Origin: Eutrigla gurnardus
Taxonomy: Eukaryota; Chordata; Actinopteri; Perciformes; Triglidae
Direction of reading: 5' to 3'
NCBI GenBank assembly: GCA_963514095.1
Contig: OY741277.1
Location: 12,767,137 to 12,831,136 of the forward strand
DNA length: 64,000 bases
Position numbers and translations under genes: made by a program. Shown one piece after another: positions 12,841 to 27,441 of the stretch; position 1 is the first letter of the stretch; each line of letters starts with the position of its first letter. The notes below the pieces were generated by a model. That model ran no database searches. It was not told the origin of the DNA and saw only the letters and a list, made by a program, of their open reading frames with translations.

Positions 12841-15800
12841 CCTGACTCGGCCTCCCTCTACCTGTTAAGTCTGCTTAAATTCCAAAGCTTTTTGCCCGAA
12901 CTCCAATGGCATGTTTTCCCTTTTTTAGTAATCTCCAGCAATATTGTTATTAATTCCATCCATATGCGCTCATAAGAGCTGCAGCCATGCATGGTTTCAT
13001 TCGCCCGTTGGCTGGTTCCTTTATCCTCATGGTAGTCATTTGTCTCCTCCAGCGTCTCTGGGGTGGTTGGTCACTGGTAATTTCCCCAACTACGATAACT
13101 GGCAAACATGGAGGGGTTTAAAGAAACATGAGGATCCCCAGTGAGAAGCCCGACGCAGCCTGGTGTTGTTTCATACGTGTAAATTATGGCATCAGTGAGC
13201 GATTCATGTCTACATCTGCAGGACATACTGACATGCAATGCGGTCTGCTGACTCGCTTTGACTGCGCTCGTTTCCCCACCACTCGCTTACCGTCTCCTTT
13301 TTCTGCAGCAGAGCAAGGTTACCGTATTACATCCCTTTCTCACATATATCCCACATATATCAAAATTCATCACTCTCTTTCCCCCGTGACGTGATCTCGA
13401 GGCAAATTGACGCGAAAAACCATACGCCGCGTGCAAGATAAAGGCCCTTTTTCATCTAGCCGTTTTTTCTCGTCTTGGATCGCGATGAACTCTACCGCGT
13501 CATTGCCACGTACATTTTTTTTCACGTACACACACGCCATCGGATACACGTGTCACACACACATTCTCGTCAGTGTAAACTTGGCAGGCCGGCGACGCTA
13601 CCATCTGCTTGCGGCGAGAGGGATATGGCAGGCGGACGACCACAAACAGCCAAGGTAATAGTGATGGGTTCCACTCAGTCTCTATCTCCCAGACAGCGCA
13701 GACTCCTCATTCCACAGCGCTTGGACCTTGTACAACATGGGGCTACGGCACACCGACAAAGTGCTTCTCCAGTCCGCTGGCAGCTACCGTAACATTTCTC
13801 AGACGTCTACGTCGTTTTTGTGTAAACCAAACAGGATCTCTTATTCATGCAGTTTTTACCCATGTAAATCTTGGCGCCAGTTTACGCCAATACTTCCAGG
13901 TAGGGATTTTTTAATAAATGCTAATTGGGAGAGTTCTGCTTGGGGAGGATTCTTTGCTCATGGAGACACATAAAGGAAGGAACAGAAACATGCAAAGGGA
14001 GTGCTTGAACTGTGAAGCATAGCCAGTAGACTAATAGAAAAACAGAAAAACAAAATAAAAAGAGGTTTATGAGTTTGGGTCCTCAACCAAATGAATAGTT
14101 CAAATCCATGCCAGAGTATAAAAAAAACAGCATTACCTACAGTATGGCAGCTTTTTTAATGGACATTTTGTTCATCTGGACTGTGGACAGCAAAAGCTCT
14201 TAATTATGCATTTCTCTATTTCAGGAACACTAAAACATCCAGATATTCATCGGGCCACTAATGATACTTGTTAAATCTGGCTTTGAGCGACCACATTAAA
14301 AGTCGCAGGCGTTGGTCCAACATCGTGTTTCTTCAATCTACGGAAGGTGTAAATTCTCACATACGAGTCATTACATTTCCTATATTAAATGACACCCCTT
14401 GATCAAGTCCACTGCGGTTGCCCCCCTGACCTTCTCCCAGTATTAGCGTTGGCTACAATTTGCAGGTTTTTCCCTTCGGGTCTTCCAGAGAGCCAAACCA
14501 TAGAGTCTCATTTCACCACATATTCCTCTCAAGTCAAAGTGGGATCTTTCATATGAAAACGCATTACGCATGTAGGTGTTGCACGGAGGATCTCCTCAGT
14601 CAGGCTTGTTGCAGATAATCGTAACACGTTCGACATTGAGGATTCGATTGCAAAAAGCATAATGCATTACAATCAATGTTGGCAGTGATCCACTTTGTCC
14701 ATTCTTAATTATTCATCAGAAGCAGCACAGAGAGGGAATTACAGCATGGAGGCAGACAACAAACCTAGTTCACATGGCTGCTCACCATCCAGGATGCTTC
14801 CACGGGCCATCTTAAAGTAATCTGTATTTTTTTTTTTTTTTTAATCGTTACAAGGTATCAAATAAAGATGTGAAAACAATCCAACCACGTCTATCTGAGA
14901 TTCTATGGAGAATCATCACCTGAATCTGCCTCATTTCTCAGCTTTTGGACTTCATAGTGATTTTCAGCTCACTGTTTAGCTGTCCGGTTAACTTTACCGT
15001 TAAGGTCCATTCTCATCACCGTCATAATTTTTTTTCGGTGAAAGAAATAGTTGTGTGACGAATGAAAAAATAAATAAATAAATAAACGAGAGAGAGAAGA
15101 TCAAACCATGCTTCCTCACCTCTGCTCACCTGAACAAGCGCTGCTCGAAGGAGATTTCAGATGGATCCGGGAAGTTTCACAAGTTGTTTGATTCGGACAA
15201 GCATGCTGGCAGCTTAGAATCTTATTTTAATAGTTGATTGAGGCCCAAAAACAATAAAATGATCCATTATTTCACAAGAATGCATGGATCAAAATCAAAA
15301 CCAAAAGAAATGAATATAAATTTGCTGAACAGAACTTTTACTTTTCTTTTCTTTCTATCCTAATTAATCACCTCACAAACTCAGATTTATCTCCTGACCC
15401 TTTTTTGTGAGCTAAACCACTTGACTGTATATAAAGTAGATGAACTAGCTCCACCTCAAACAGCTACCTTTACTTTTGATACTTTCTGCCTATTTTGCTG
15501 CCCATATTTTGTGCTTTGACTTCATTTCAAGTGCATGACTTTTGCTAGTATTTTATACATATTACATGAGAACTGTTATTGAAGCAATGGATCCGAGTAC
15601 TACGCAACTGAGTAACAGCAAAAAGATTTTCAAGTAATATTATCACACCTATTATCTGTGTATCAGCACAGCCAAAGGAGCAGCAACGGCGAACAGAGAG
15701 AGGAGCTCAGGTTCTTCTTTAAGCTATCAAATTCTGCAAGGTCCAATAAAGTTTACCTTCTCTTTGGCTTCCGAGATACTTAAGTCCAACTCAATAATCT

Positions 15801-15988
15801 CAATTGCCGCTGCCTGCTCACATTAAGGCCACTGTATCATACAGCAATGCAGCACTTGTGAAGATCTGGATAAGTAATGCATATCCCACCCTGAACGACG
15901 CATGCTCGTCAGAAGGGTAAAGTTACCTTTGTGGTGACTGTTTGTCAATAGTTGCCCTGTTCATACTTCTGGAAAGTTACTGCAAGAT
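12841..15988. other. intergenic DNA, no gene seen
   Basis: No recognisable exon. A fragment at about 15420-15620 ('atataaagtagatgaac', 'agctccacctcaaacagct', 'tttacttttgatactttc') belongs to the hAT-like family also seen at 12180 and 59041. About 14150-14340 has homeodomain-type AT cores such as 'cttaattatgcattt' and could be regulatory. The GC-rich stretch at 13390-13790 has overlapping open frames without similarity that I recognise. Confidence 0.35.
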
Positions 15989-16012
15989 CCCCCCCCCCCC
16001 CCCCCCCCCCCC
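15989..16012 (+). repeat. poly(C) tract, 24 C
   Basis: Uninterrupted run of C at 15989-16012. Such a tract is prone to length error in sequencing and can form G-quadruplex or i-motif structures. Confidence 0.95.
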
Positions 16013-17623
16013 ACCTCCCCTTTGGAAAATAATCCTTGATCCAAATTTGTTTTGTTGTGCAGGCTGTGATTCAGTCCAAGATCGAGACCGGTCCGGTTTC
16101 CCTTGCAGCCCAAATTGGGCTATTTTTTCCTCCTAGAGGTCTCAGCAGTGGGATTAAAAAACCAAAACTATTACGTTCCTTGACTGGGAGAATTACTGTT
16201 TTGCCCTCGTGCGTCAACACTCTTATGGTTCTTATTTTCTTCTGATATATTGTTGGAGTCTTATCAAGCCCTTAAAGGAGTAGTCTGCAAGTCTACCTGA
16301 ATGCTTGGACGGCCAATTTGAACCGGGAAAGACAAAATCCCCTTTTCCTTCTCTGAATTACAATTAGAACAGATGGTAGTATAGACTTGAATTGTGGCGT
16401 ACATTTGAAAAGCCGAGTTTGACTCGTGTTGCCAAGAGAGAGGGGAATAGGGGGAGCTGAATTTTGACTTGTGCTTTCTTACTTTTATATTTAAAGGGGT
16501 AAAGGGACCCATGCTGGTCCAAGCTGGTGGGCTAGGGCTAGCCCCTGGAGATTAATGAGACAGGTTAAATCCAGACACCATCATTATTCAAACACAGATT
16601 GATGGATAGATGTATTTCATTTGAGTGATACACACTCATCTCATTACTTATCCTCACTGCTGGCAGTGATGTCACTGCCACCGCCAACCACCCCAGCAGC
16701 CCAAATAAGAGCTTCAGGGGTTAAACATCAGGCAACCAAGTCTTCCTCGGGTTGGATCGACCATTCCTTGTCAGTTAACAGTAAAATAAGGAAAGCAAAC
16801 GGTCCGTCATCAAGAAAGGAGAGAAGCAGTGATTTGTTGATGGCCGTCCAGGCCGGCCCGTACCAAATCATCCGGAACACATGCCCTGATCCAGCTCGCC
16901 GGCATCTCAGCCCACCCTCCTCTCCCCTCGCTAGCCCACTCTGGATTCTGGGAATCAGGGATGCTGTCACTCATCATCAGCCAGTCAAGTGGGAAGCCAG
17001 AGCTTTATATGGATGCCGAAGGGGAGACGGTTAGAAAGACGACAAGCCAAGCTGCTGGTGGTATTATTGTTAGTGGTACTGTTGTGTGATGTACAGTATA
17101 AATACAACTACTAATAATAGCCACCTTCTTGTCAATATTGCATTGTTATTGACATTATTTTTGGTCATTTTGCAAGAATGTTACAACTGCATTTATCTGG
17201 GATTTTTTTTTTAAATAATCAGTTATGCATTCATTTGGGTGGTCATGTAATAAACTGGAAGTAGTAGCTGACAGTAGACAATCTCCTTATACAATCATGA
17301 TGCTAATAAACTCATGTTTTGCGTAACAACACACATAAAGTCTGTCTGAAACCAGATCCAGTGCTGGAAGTGACGCATTAAGCAACATATGTGTATTTTC
17401 ACACATTGAAATCAAGTACAAGTCCGGCAGTGTGGCTTGCTGGCACATTTGTAGTGTTAGTGACTCAAAGAAACATTTTCTCACAAAGGTCACTATCATT
17501 CGGGGGGAATTTTGGACCACTGCTGACTGACATAATGCAGAAAAGTGTTTTTGTGAACTGTATTTATTTGCTTAATAAATAAAACTACAATGGATGGAAT
17601 GATTGTGCTAATAAATTCACTTA
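16013..17623. other. intergenic DNA, no gene seen
   Basis: No exon, RNA gene or intact transposon recognised. A 'cttaaaggagtagtctgc' motif near 16270 resembles a MITE terminus, but I see no partner. Confidence 0.35.
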
Positions 17624-18636
17624 TTAAGAGGAGACATTTTTGACCCCATTTTCGTTGTCCCCAGGGTCATCCCGACTTATTAGAAGCAAAAAACCTGACA
17701 AAAATTGACTGGACCTAGCCCGAGATGTGTACCTGCCTGCCAGCCTTCCAGAATAGCTCCAATGCTAATCCATAGGGGCAAGTTTTATCTGCTTTTCTGG
17801 GCCTCAGAAAATAATTCCAAGACCTATGCAACACAGGTTGGGTCCTTACGAGACATGACAGCGCTCAGTTAGCTCAAATAGTTTGGCAAAACAACATAAA
17901 TATGTGTTTTTGCATGGAGTTACTCACCTCAAATCACCCGTAGCCATTAGCAGTAGAGTGCCGGGCACACGCTCGTCCCTCCCACTCACCGCAGAAATGA
18001 AATCGTTTTTGTATCCATAAAGAAACGATCGAGCAGTGCAGTCGTCATGTCCATATAAATCCATGAAGCTGTTATGTCCATATGTATGACTATGTTACAA
18101 CATAGCAACGATTTCTTACAGCTAAACAGCAGCCCGTAGCCAAAACAATGCAAGTCTCGCGCAAGTTCTTGTCTGACTCCTCACTGGCTTGAAAACAGCT
18201 CCAGAGTGAGGATCGATCGTTTCTTTATGGATACAAAATCGAAACTACGAGGAAAACGTTTTCGTTTCTGCGGTGAGTGGGAGGGACGAGCGCGCCCGGC
18301 ACTCTACTGCTAATGGCTACGGGGTGATTTGAGGTGAGTAACTCCATGCAAAAACACATATTTATGTTGTTTCGCCACACTATTTGAGCTAAACGAGCGC
18401 TGTTGTGTCTCGTACGGACCCACCCTGTGTTGCATAGGTCTTATTATTATTTTCTGAGGCCCAGAAAAGCAGATAACACTTCCCCCTATAGGTTAGCATT
18501 GGAGCTATTCTGGAAGGCTGGCAGGCAGGTACACATCTCGGGCTAGGTCAAGTACATTTTTGTCTGTTTTTTTGCTTCTAATAATTCGGGATGACCCTGG
18601 GGACAACGAAAATGGGGTCAAAAATTTCTCCTTTAA
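17624..18636. mobile_element. ~1-kb fold-back element with two ~410-bp inverted arms
   Basis: The left arm (about 17628-18031) is repeated in reverse complement by the right arm (about 18213-18632) around a ~180-bp spacer. Paired landmarks are 'tttttgaccccattttcg' with 'aaaatggggtcaaaaa', 'gccagccttccagaatagc' with 'gctattctggaaggctggc', 'gtgagtaactccatgc' in the right arm with its inverse in the left, and 'cataaagaaacgatcga' with 'cgatcgtttctttatg'. TTAA occurs exactly at both outer edges (17624-17627 and 18633-18636), as expected for a TTAA target-site duplication of piggyBac- or Kolobok-type elements. The right arm has an extra ~18 bp near 18242. No transposase frame, so it is non-autonomous. 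Confidence 0.88.
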
Positions 18637-20244
18637 GTAAGACATTTTCATTTATATATAATTCCCACTACACGTCATATGTTGCTCACAGGTTGAACTG
18701 AGGTTATTCAGTCATGTAATATATTTCCTTTTTAATGTTAACTGTTTAAGTGTTTTTGGATGTTGATCAATGCACTGTGGAGGGCCAATGGTAAATTTAC
18801 TAAGAGCTGTACTGCATTTAAATTGATTGATCAAGACTTTTGATGCTGCTTTTCCTTCTCGATTCATTATTTTAGGGCTGACTGTATGCAAACATTTGTG
18901 CTGTACTTTTTTGAAGTAGCTCAGACCCTTGTGGATCTCTGCCTTAGTTCATCCAAACACGTTAGATATTTTATTTGACTCGTTTAACAAGGGTTGGAAT
19001 ACCAAAATGTGTATTTACTCTCGGGGATTACTCTTGTGTGTGTTTATGAAACTACCATGTGTCAGTATAGGCATGTTTGGTCTGCACAAGAAGGTCTGCG
19101 ATTCACTTCCTGACCACACAGAGAAATCAATTCAACGGCTGTCACGACCCTTCGATAAATCTCATGGCTCAATACAGGAAGCGTCGAAGTGCTGTCTGAG
19201 GATCCAACGTGATTTTACTGCTGCTCTGTTGACGTGTTCTCCACTAACACGTCGAGTCAGCACCGGTCCAACCTGGAGGATATTGTATTCATGCCGATAT
19301 TTCCAAGAATCAACACATGGATTTTTGGCCATATGAACATGGTGTTCTTTTTTTAAGTTTTTTTTCCCCTTTTCAATGCATGACCAAGCCCTGACTGACT
19401 TACAAAACAAAGTCCACTATTAAACTCATACACACCCTTGGACCCAGACACTTTCATTTGGCGTTCTTTCTTTACTAAGGCTTGGCAGTCGTGTCACACA
19501 CATGCCGTGATCCTACGGACAGCTTGTTCTCTTCACTCATAACTGTAAAAACATGCAGGCTGGATAATTGTAGTGTGGATGTAGGTTCAAATTTGTAAGA
19601 ATAACCAAAAGCTGAACCTAAAGTGCTGTGCTTTTGGCTTGTACGTGTTAGTGAGGTCACATTTTAGGAGAGATGTCAATTGGCATTTAAGGCCAGCCAA
19701 TAGCAGGTGGACAGTTCAGTTGACAATATTACACTATTTAAGGCAGATGTAGACTAAAAAACATTGATGTGATGAAGTCATGTCATGTACTGCTCTATTT
19801 CTAGGCTGAAATTATAATATTTTGAAATACCCACCAATTTGATGTGTACTCCTACCTTACTGCTAGCCAACAGATGACCGGAGCCAGGGTTAGCATGCTA
19901 GCTAACGCTTGCTAACGTGATAACGGTTGACATTTCCGTTAATATCAGCAGACATTACTTTCTACAGTGGAATGGCTAGTGACGTTACTAGCAGCTTTTT
20001 ATTGGAAATAAACATGGATTCAGGCAAGTTATTAGTTTAGCCGATGACCTACACTACCTACTTACACTCTGTGTGGAGAAAAAGCATCTTAAGCCTCCTC
20101 TCTTTTTCGGGTGTGGCATAATATCTGGAAAAATTACGTTGATTACGCTATGTGTTTCTAGATCAAAGCCATCGGTTAGTGGTGCTCTGAGAATTCCCCA
20201 GATAAAAATGACACCTTGCAAACTGAAAGCCCTCCATAATAGAC

Positions 20245-20311
20245 GGAGAGAGAGAGAGAGAGAGAGACAGAGAGAGAGAGAGACAGAGACAGAGAGAGAG
20301 AGAGAGAGAGA
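20245..20311 (+). repeat. GA/GACA microsatellite
   Basis: Alternating GA with three CA interruptions. It gives spurious RERERE and SLSLSL open frames on the two strands. Confidence 0.95.
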
Positions 20312-21999
20312 TGTGTGGAATCTGTGAGAATGTGCTCCAGGTCTCCATGTCAAATTTGACTCCTGGTGAGTGCTTGGCTCATCCACGAGAGGCTCCGAGT
20401 TACTAAACAGAGCCATTAGTGTTGGGTAGACGAGTGGTCTGGCTTCAGGGCCTCGCCGAGCGACAGGGGTCCTGTGGTAGGAAGTCGTGGTCTGTAGAAG
20501 GGAGGCGAGGGGCTTGGGAAGCGTGAAGCCCAATACATGGTCTGCCGGCTGGACCGGGGGACGATAGAGATAGGATGTCTGGGAAAATATGCGGGTATTT
20601 TGGATTCATCACATTTGGAGACCACAGAAGACACTGAATCTCACTGTCCATCTTCCACCAGCAGTCTCCTGACAAGCATAACCAGGAAATCGCTTTTGTA
20701 TAGTATGCAAATGTTATTTCAACCGCTCCTTTGTGCTTTCTCTCGGACTGTTTTCCATTGAGCCGACAAATGGGAATTGAGAATTTACACTGACAGCATT
20801 GTATGTATTGTAGTTTTACCCAGCAGGATATGTGAGTATTATGGTGTCATTCGTTGAACAGATTTGAACTCTTTGATCCGTGTACAATCATGCAGAATGG
20901 AGCGGAACAGCTCAATGCACCATCATTTCCTGATGATTTGAATGTTAGATACCAGGGTAACCGATACTGAAAACGACTTGGCTGCTATTGTATGTCGGTA
21001 GAAAAATTAGTTTCATCATTGTTTGCAGTCTCAGACTTTGTGAACTTATGACCATCGACTTTGGCTGAGCTTTGGGAAAATGAGGTAAAGATACATATTA
21101 CATTTTCTTTCTGTTCAGAGCCAAGCTATTTCCATTTGTTAATCATCTCAGTGCTGTGGCCATCACACGTCACTCTGGACTGAGGCAATTCATTAAAACT
21201 AACTGAAGATATTTCCTGCATTTTTTTCTGTAAATATGTGAACGAGAAAAACTGCCAAAGACGTGGCATTGAAACATTCAAAGTTACAACAACTTGAAGG
21301 AATTATAATTTAGTTAACTCATGTAGAATAGATGATGCAACAGCACTGTTACCAGTGGTAACCAGGCTGATCTATTCAAGTCAATGTTTATATACTGGAA
21401 TTTTTTATCAATGCTGCATTTAGACCTTTAAGACTTAAATTGAAATTTCCTATTCATTTTGATAATTTTGATGATTTTCTAACAAGTTGCTTGTGTATAT
21501 TTTTTTTATTTTAATGATGGATAAAAATTCAATAAATTTATATGTATTATTTGTTACATTTTGTTTTACAAAGCAATGTTTAAGCCAAGCCTGACACATA
21601 AAAGACTCATCCCCATAGTGAGCTAGGGAAGGTGAAGTCTGAGGCAACAGGTGGACTACGACATGATTAAACGGGGGCCTCCGTCGTGTGACTGTCGCAG
21701 CAGATTTGAGGCTCGCTGCGTAATTGAGAGTGAACAGACAGTGTGATGTATACTGAGAATACTTCTGCCCCAGTTGCAAAGTGAGTGTACAGTGGACACG
21801 CGGACTCCCTACCTCGGTTTGCCAAGTTTGAACTCCCAAGATTGGAAGTTTGAATTAAAAGGAGTACATATTATGAAATTGTGAGGTCTTTCCCCTCTTA
21901 TGTCACTTCTGTAATATTCTGGCTCTGCGTCCAGGGCCCTTGGACTTCAACACTGTTTGCGTTCTAATATTTTAGTTCTTAGGGTTTTGGCTTTGCCTC

Positions 22000-22575
22000 T
22001 CCATCCCCCTGACTTTTACTATTTGCTGTCTGTTTGCATTTGGGTCCTAAGTTGAACTGTCACAATATCAGTGGTGTTTATTACTTTATCTGTCTTTGTT
22101 TATTTTTTATTTTTTGTTGTGTTATCAGTCATCGTGGGAATTTGTTCTGGATTTTCAGTTTTTTTCTTAGCCTCATATTATTCATTTAAGCTCATTCTGT
22201 TTTATTTTGTAGTTTCTATCCTCATGCACCTTGTATTTTTATTTTACTTATGCACTTTTTGTGTTTCCTGCTTCCTTGATCATCCACACCTGTCCTTAAT
22301 TACTCACCTGCCCCTGATTTTTGCTGTTAGTGTAGCCTGTTTATATAGTCCCTTGTTTTCCCTGTTCCCCCAACCTTTGTTCTCTACTTTATGTTGCCAT
22401 TGCTTTAAAACAATTTGCCAGTGGAAGGTTTCCCCTGTTTTCTGACTTTTTGGCCGACTCCCCGTCAGGATTTGTTTCTTGGACTAGTTAATCGTCTATA
22501 CCTGCTTTTCATTAAACATCTAGACTTTTTGAAACCTACCTGCTGTTCTGTGTCTGAGATTGAGTCTCCCAGAAT
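22000..22575 (+). repeat. dispersed T-rich teleost repeat
   Basis: The sequence has the series 'cacacctgtccttaattac', 'tcacctgcccctgattttt', 'tatatagtcccttg', 'tttcattaaacatc' and 'cctgctgttctgtgtctg'. I recognise this from fish retroelement-type tails. A related stretch occurs at about 32740-32990. Family and limits are uncertain. Confidence 0.4.
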
Positions 22576-25500
22576 CGTTACACCTTCTATGTAGCTTTGG
22601 GTCTGAACATTCTGTACTTGTTTTTGGAGCAGTTATCGCTTCAAACACATACCATATATTTTTGCATCCAGGAGGGTTTTTTACCTGTGGTTGCATGTTC
22701 TTCCAACTCTAATGAAATCCCACAAAAACCTAAGCGCAACATTAAAAAGCCAACTGTTCATTTGTTTACTTTCAACAACTCTGTTCCCTTCATATGATCT
22801 CTGGTGTTTGGGGAGCTTCTGGCACCTGCTGGGGATTTTCTTTTGAGGCACGGGTCAGCCAGACTGTCCTCATCACCCCTGTGGGTTGCTTCAGCCACAC
22901 TGGACTGGATTGGGGGAAAGAACTCCGGCTGCGGTTCTGTATAGTTTCTGGCGCACTGAAACGGCAGTATTTTTGGACTAACGGGGGAAGCAGGGAGATG
23001 GTGCCATGTATCAAATCCTGATTGATTATCATTACATCAGTCTTCCTGATTGTTCATTGTCATCTCATGATGAATATCCAACAATCCACTGGATGGTGCA
23101 CCCTTTATTACAATAAGTGTCTGTCTTAGACAAGTCAAATCAGTGGCGTCACTTCCGGAAGTGTATCAAAAACAAACTGGGCCTCCTGGTTCGTCTCCCC
23201 CCCGTTCTCCAGCTTTCTCTCCCCCCTGACTGTCCCTTAGGGAGAGAACATCTGAAACCCATCAGAGCGGGTGGATGCAAACTTCGCCTCGATGGGGCCC
23301 GACTGATGCAGCTACAGCATAACGTAGAAGGTCATCATATCTGTGCAGTCTTAGCAGGAGGACTCACGCTGGCTTATGTATTGGTCACAGCGGGGTTTCT
23401 GTCCTGGAGTTTGCCACTCTTTTTTTTCCTCCAGAGGATCCTCTTTCGGCTCACCACGGGGCTAAATTCCACATGGGCAGGTTAACTTTCACCTAAAGCA
23501 GCAGCAGGTGTTATCTGCTACTTAAAATTGAAGATGCCTTTCCCTCACCACATGGGATGTAGAAATAGTTTAGGGCAAAAAAACAAAAGAATGACTTGAC
23601 CGGGATAGAGTTGAGAATATAAACAAGTTTGAGCTGGTACATGTGCTCGCAGAGATAAATGTGATTTTATACAGATGCAGCGGTGGACTTTAATAACCCC
23701 AGGGATGCTTTTTGCTTTTGATATGTGTATGCACTTCAGTGGTTCCATATCAAGCCAAATCCTCCGTGTGCACATAATGATAACCATAAGAGAAGAAGAA
23801 CCTCTTGGGTATACTTTATTTTCAACCTGACCTCAGAACATCCATTTTGAGCTGGCTTTTGATCAACTTCAAACTACCATTAGTTCATTGTTAGTATACA
23901 AGACATTAGTATAATTTCTATCTTCTCAGGAGGAGGCCCTTGCTTAAATCACATCAAATCAGATGATGCACCACTTACTGGATGTAATACACAGATGTGT
24001 TTTGGTCTGCTGGCTTCCCTATCGGATGAGGCTGCAGCTCATCGGATGAGTCACCCTTCAATAACATCAATGAAATCTTCATTTTCATACTGGCATCAGC
24101 ATGAGTCGCTTTTCCCCCATACACAATGTTTTCTTGTTGCCTGCTGTTGAAGATGCCGTGACCGCAGCACCAAGGACAAAAACTCACCCCATCAAAACAG
24201 CAGGCCTGTAACAAACACATCACACACACATTGTTTAAGTGCATTTAAAGTCAAGATGGAATAACTAGGATGGCACTGCATGCATTGTGCATACCTGGTT
24301 AAAGTGCCGACTTTAACTTGGTTAAAGTTTGCATTTATTCCCACAATACAGCACTTTTTGGTCAAGTTTTGATAGATCATATACAACACAGTTGTCCTTC
24401 CAACATTACACAATGAAAGTGGGGAGGTTTCTTTCATGGGTCATGTTGGGGTTTTGGCAAGTGACAGGACAGCAAACTCACAGCAACAGGTTGTCCTGTA
24501 ACCTGTGCAATATCTGTTCATTCATCTTGACGCCCCTCCCTCTGTCTTGGAGAATGTCCTGAACAACTTAACCAGGCAGTTGGCTCGTCAGCTTGATTAT
24601 GCTCACCTGGACCTTCCAAGCTATAAAAGCTGCCCATGTGCTCATTGTCTCCCTCCCTTACTACCACTGACATCCGCCCTGCATCACCTGCTTTTCATTT
24701 GTTTTTTCACTGGCAACACAGCTACAGCACACATGTGTCACAGATCCACACGCTCCATTGTTCATTTGAGTTAACTTTAGTTTCATAAATGATGTCCCTG
24801 GAAATGATTGAGTGGCTGTTGGAACTTGTGCCTCCCCACAGCATTCATGGATAACATGTATTTATGCAACACAGGGTTGGACAATGAAATGCAGGTGTAG
24901 CCCATTTGAGAAAAACATGATAAAACAAAACAAAAACAATAATGCATTCCTTTTAGTGCCTTTTTTAAATTTGCATCAGGGGGAATGCAAACAGCAGAAA
25001 CAAAACAATTCTCTGGGCAGATAATATGTTCCCACAGCCCTTCTTTTGCACAGCATGGATGGCCCTTTTGAGGGAATAATCACCCTAACCCTAAATATTA
25101 CTAAAGTGTACACACTTAGCACCAATGGGAGTTCTGTGACATGAGGACTTCTCCTTTTATATGTTCCTCGAGGCCAACTGGGAAGTTAGCATTGCATTTG
25201 TTTCCTCGACAAAAAGCCAATTGTATTTTGCCTAAAGCAGAAAGTAAAGCAACGTTCATAACGCTTACATGTTTTCAAGCAAGATAATCTTAATAAATTA
25301 GCACCATTGTTATATTTTTGAAGTATAAATACAATCGCCAGAAGTGATAAGCTAACATTGTTGGCTACATGTGGCTTGACTTCAAGTCACAACCGCGAAG
25401 CTAAAGCTGGACTCGTGTTTAGCATGATGCCGTTTCTCATTTAGCCCCTTGTTAGCAAGCACCTTTTTGAGATACCTGATAGCTTTTAAAATTCACAAAT

Positions 25501-27441
25501 ACATTATGGACATTATGTTGCATAAAAAACATTCTAAATCTATTAAACTTGTGCACCTCATCAAAAACCTGTTAAAAAAATGGGGTTTAGGACTCCAATC
25601 TGACGATTCGACTTGAGAGCTGAAACGTTAAACTGACTCATCGATTAGAATAAGAAACCAGAAAATCTGAACTCGATTAATCATTAGTCATTTTTTCATA
25701 CAAAACCTCCATGCACTCTCTTGTGTCAGCTCCCACAGAGAGAAGATTATCTACTTTTTTTGATATTGTTGCAAATGGAATTTACAATTTGGCTTGGACT
25801 TGGAAGCAATGGATCTTTTTTTACAATTTTCTGACATTTTAAAGACAAAACAATTTTGCCATTAGTCGATCACACATTGATGAAAAATAACATTGATGAA
25901 AATAATTGCTTGTTGCAATACTATTACATTTTTCTGAGATCAATATGTCCAGCTGAAGGGGTTGAGGGGAATTCCAAGCTATGGTTTTGTGTTGTTTTAT
26001 TCACAGAGAACTAATACCATTCCTAAATCCATCCACATTGCACTGTAGCACATTGATCCTCTCAAAGTGATTATCATTTGCCACTCATCAATTTTTACTG
26101 GCTTTTTATATTGCCTGCATAACACCAGACGTCCTACAGTTTAATTACCTGGCATGCACTGAGACTCCCTTGAAAGTCTGAGGTTCTATACATTTTGTCA
26201 TTCCTGTGACTTGGACTTTAATGTCTCGCCTTCAACACTTGGATCACTAGGATTTATGGAGGAGCCATTCTAACATCCACAAGAGGTTTATGAACCCCAG
26301 TAAAATGTTATTTTGTTAAGTCTTCCAAATGGTCGGACCACAAACCATCCAATCGTGGCATTAACAGTCAGTATTGACCTGTTTTTCAGCTGCGGCCTGC
26401 TCCGATGGCATCCAGTCAAGACACTGAAGACAGGCCTCCAGCCCAAACCTTTGCTTGCATGGAGGGAGCAAACCCAGCCAAGCACTTCTTATTCTACAAC
26501 AGTCCAGAAGTTCTGGATGTCTTCCATCTGTTATTGGTTCAAGCCCTTTGGACCTTTGCCTTGATCACAGCATCAAACCTTGATGTTTCTGGGATGTTTT
26601 CGTGTGAACCAAGGATCACACAAGGTCAGATCTGTTGGAGCATGCCATCTGGTCTGTGCCATGTGTATTTGTCTATGATCAAATCTCTGTCAGATTCGCT
26701 GCATTGAAGGCATGTTTACTCTGACTGAAGTGAATATGGATATCGATAGGCAATCTTGGCCAATCTGTTGAGGTATGATTTTAAGATTGACCAGAAGATT
26801 GGTCTTTATTAAGTTCTCAGAATATTCAATTTCAATAAGTAATAATAACTTCTGCATTGTCAGTCAGTATTTAATATTAAATGCAATGCTCTGTCAGATT
26901 GTACAATAGAAATTATTTATTTTACTTGTCAATTTGAAGTCCTGCGTAAGTTTCATGGTTATCTACCATTACGTTTGCCTATTATTATTGTCCTACTGGT
27001 GCTTACTTTGAAACCATGCAGGATCATATCTTTCCACAGTTCTGGCTTTTCCTTATGACATGAATGGAGACAACATTTCATCTTGTCTCCATCCACAATC
27101 AATTACAGTCATAAGGAAGCACTGGTGGAGTCTGCGAAAGTGACCTCTTGGATGCCTCTATGGATGATGAAATACAATAAAGTGCCCTCAGGGGTGCCTT
27201 TCCAGTGCCTTCTTTGATGCCCTTGCAGTGGAGAAGACATCACAAAGTGCCCTTTAAACCCTACAGAGTACCCTTCCATTGGAGAAAATGAAAATGCACT
27301 ATTGGGGGCAATTAAATGAAGAAAACTCTGTGCCATATCAGTTGTGTATATGCTCGAAAACTTTCTGCATGCTGGTACCCCACCATATGCAGCTGGAGCC
27401 CTTTTTTTATTTATTTTTCGCACCCTTGCCCCTCAGACATA

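Larger units (their letters stand above)
18637..27441. other. intergenic DNA, no gene seen
   Basis: No convincing exon. It holds a GA microsatellite (20245-20311), a 'gctagctaacg' type repeat scrap near 19860-19925 and a dispersed repeat at about 22000-22575. The open frames on both strands are short and show no similarity that I recognise. Confidence 0.4.

Noticed and set aside
20054..20533. 159-codon minus-strand serine-leucine frame
   Set aside because: Driven by the GA microsatellite, with no similarity outside it.
22071..22445. 124-codon hydrophobic frame resembling a membrane protein
   Set aside because: Lies in a T-rich dispersed repeat; F/L/V richness comes from the T content.
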